From contig JAPUJD010000271.1 of NCBI GenBank assembly GCA_027296385.1, positions 1 to 5,921 of the forward strand: a DNA stretch of 5,921 nucleotides. The letters run 5' to 3'. The DNA comes from Acidobacteriota bacterium. GTDB lineage: Bacteria > Acidobacteriota > Thermoanaerobaculia > Multivoradales > JAHEKO01. The notes under the pieces are model-generated. The model saw only the letters and a list, made by a program, of their open reading frames with translations. It had not been told where the DNA came from and made no database searches. The translations under genes and the position numbers were made by a program. Positions 5,198 through 5,921 of the stretch are shown in pieces. The stretch's first letter is position 1; each line of letters starts with the position of its first letter.

Positions 5198-5921
5198 GTG
5201 CTTATGACAAAGGTTTTTCCAGCCACTCTGCTCTTTGCGGCCGCGCTTCTCGTTGCGGTTTCGCCGGTCGTGGCCCAGGATGACGAGGAGCCCAAGGCTC
5301 CGACGGTCTACCACATCGCCGTCGACTCCATCATCCACCGGGGCACCACCGAGTTCGTGACCGACGCTCTGGATCAGGCCGAAGACGCCAATGCCGCGGC
5401 CTTCGTCATCGAGCTCTCGACCCCGGGCGGCATGCTCGACCAGACACGCGAAATCTCCACCCTGATGCTCAACGCCGACATGCCGGTCATCGTCTACGTG
5501 TCGCCGAGCGGCGCGCAGGCGGCTTCGGCCGGCTTCTTCCTCCTCATGTCGGCCGACATCGCGGCCATGGCGCCGGGCACCAACACCGGCGCCGCCCACC
5601 CGGTCAGCGGCTCCGGCGAAGACATCGAGGGCACCATGGGTGAGAAAGTAGAGCAGGACGCCGCGGCCCAGATCCGCTCGCTGGCCAAGCGCAACGGCCG
5701 CAACGTCGAGCTCGCCGAGTCGGCGGTCCTCGAGAGCAAGTCCTTCACCGCCGAAGAGGCTCTCGAAGCCGGCCTGATCGATCTCATCGCCGGCGACCTG
5801 ACCGAGCTGCTCGAGGCCATCGACGGTCGCACCGTGCGCGAAGGCGACGACGAGATCGTGCTCGCCACCGCCGGCGCGCGCGTCGAGACCGTGGAAATGA
5901 ACGCCTTCCAGCGCTTCATCT
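5198..5921 (+). CDS. nfeD: NfeD-family membrane-bound serine protease (ClpP class), 3' end cut by window edge
   Basis: The frame is open to the right edge, giving about 239 residues from ATG 5204 or 241 from GTG 5198. A signal peptide is clear: Lys3, the hydrophobic run ATLLFAAALLVAVSPVV, and a probable cleavage after VVA at residue 24 (ATG numbering), followed by an acidic stretch. The ClpP/crotonase-like protease domain follows. ELSTPGGMLDQTREI (70-84) carries the oxyanion-type glycines, PSGAQAASAGFFLL (101-114) holds the likely nucleophile Ser108, and MAPGTNTGAAHPV (122-134) is a family hallmark. Lys148 in GEKVEQDAAAQIR is the likely general base, 40 residues after the serine as in archaeal 1510-N proteases. 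RNGRNVELAESAV and SFTAEEALEAGLID complete the fold. The membrane helices and the C-terminal OB-like NfeD domain expected in the long form would lie beyond the edge, as would a stomatin/SPFH partner gene. AGGA at 5185-5188 favours GTG 5198; codon preference favours ATG 5204. Confidence 0.9.
   Translation, partial: MLMTKVFPATLLFAAALLVAVSPVVAQDDEEPKAPTVYHIAVDSIIHRGTTEFVTDALDQAEDANAAAFVIELSTPGGMLDQTREISTLMLNADMPVIVYVSPSGAQAASAGFFLLMSADIAAMAPGTNTGAAHPVSGSGEDIEGTMGEKVEQDAAAQIRSLAKRNGRNVELAESAVLESKSFTAEEALEAGLIDLIAGDLTELLEAIDGRTVREGDDEIVLATAGARVETVEMNAFQRFI

Noticed and set aside
5494..5919. Minus-strand open frame within the NfeD-family gene
   Set aside because: It is Ser/Ala-rich without motifs, and it lies opposite the protease Ser108/Lys148 region, which is clearly coding on the plus strand.

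Overview
This is a gene-dense, GC-rich window (roughly two thirds G+C by eye, with strong G/C preference at third codon positions). It looks like the chromosome of a Gram-negative-type bacterium: Shine-Dalgarno-like sites, a type II (integral membrane) phosphatidylserine synthase, and a secreted NfeD-type serine protease. The gene mix and composition would suit a high-GC phylum such as Acidobacteriota (for example a Thermoanaerobaculia-like lineage). That placement is inference; no marker gene here fixes it.

Layout: (1) Positions 1-77 hold the possible last codons of a plus-strand gene, facing a minus-strand pyridoxal-phosphate enzyme of the cysteine synthase / cystathionine beta-synthase family (78-1052). 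(2) A 102-bp divergent intergenic region separates that enzyme from a plus-strand run of three genes: a YheT-type alpha/beta hydrolase (1155-2099), phosphatidylserine synthase (2122-2817), and a large thioredoxin-like DUF255/YyaL-SPATA20 family protein (2814-5045). Spacings are 22 bp and then a 4-bp overlap with a TTG start, so these three are probably one operon. (3) A 152-bp intergenic region with a good sigma70-like promoter, a direct repeat and two short palindromes precedes a signal-peptide-bearing NfeD-family membrane serine protease (start 5198 or 5204), which runs off the right edge.

The operon pairs membrane-lipid chemistry (PssA and an esterase-like hydrolase) with a redox or quality-control protein. 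Sulfur-amino-acid metabolism lies next door and an envelope protease lies downstream. No mobile element, CRISPR array, tRNA or rRNA is visible.

The most unusual feature is the C-terminus of the DUF255 protein. The usual family tail is replaced by about 115 residues that look like the N-terminal (alpha) domain of DsbD, ending in a Cys-x4-Cys pair. The junction is marked by a Gly/Glu-rich linker and a clear drop in G/C-ending codons. No wholly new multi-gene system can be supported from this sequence alone.
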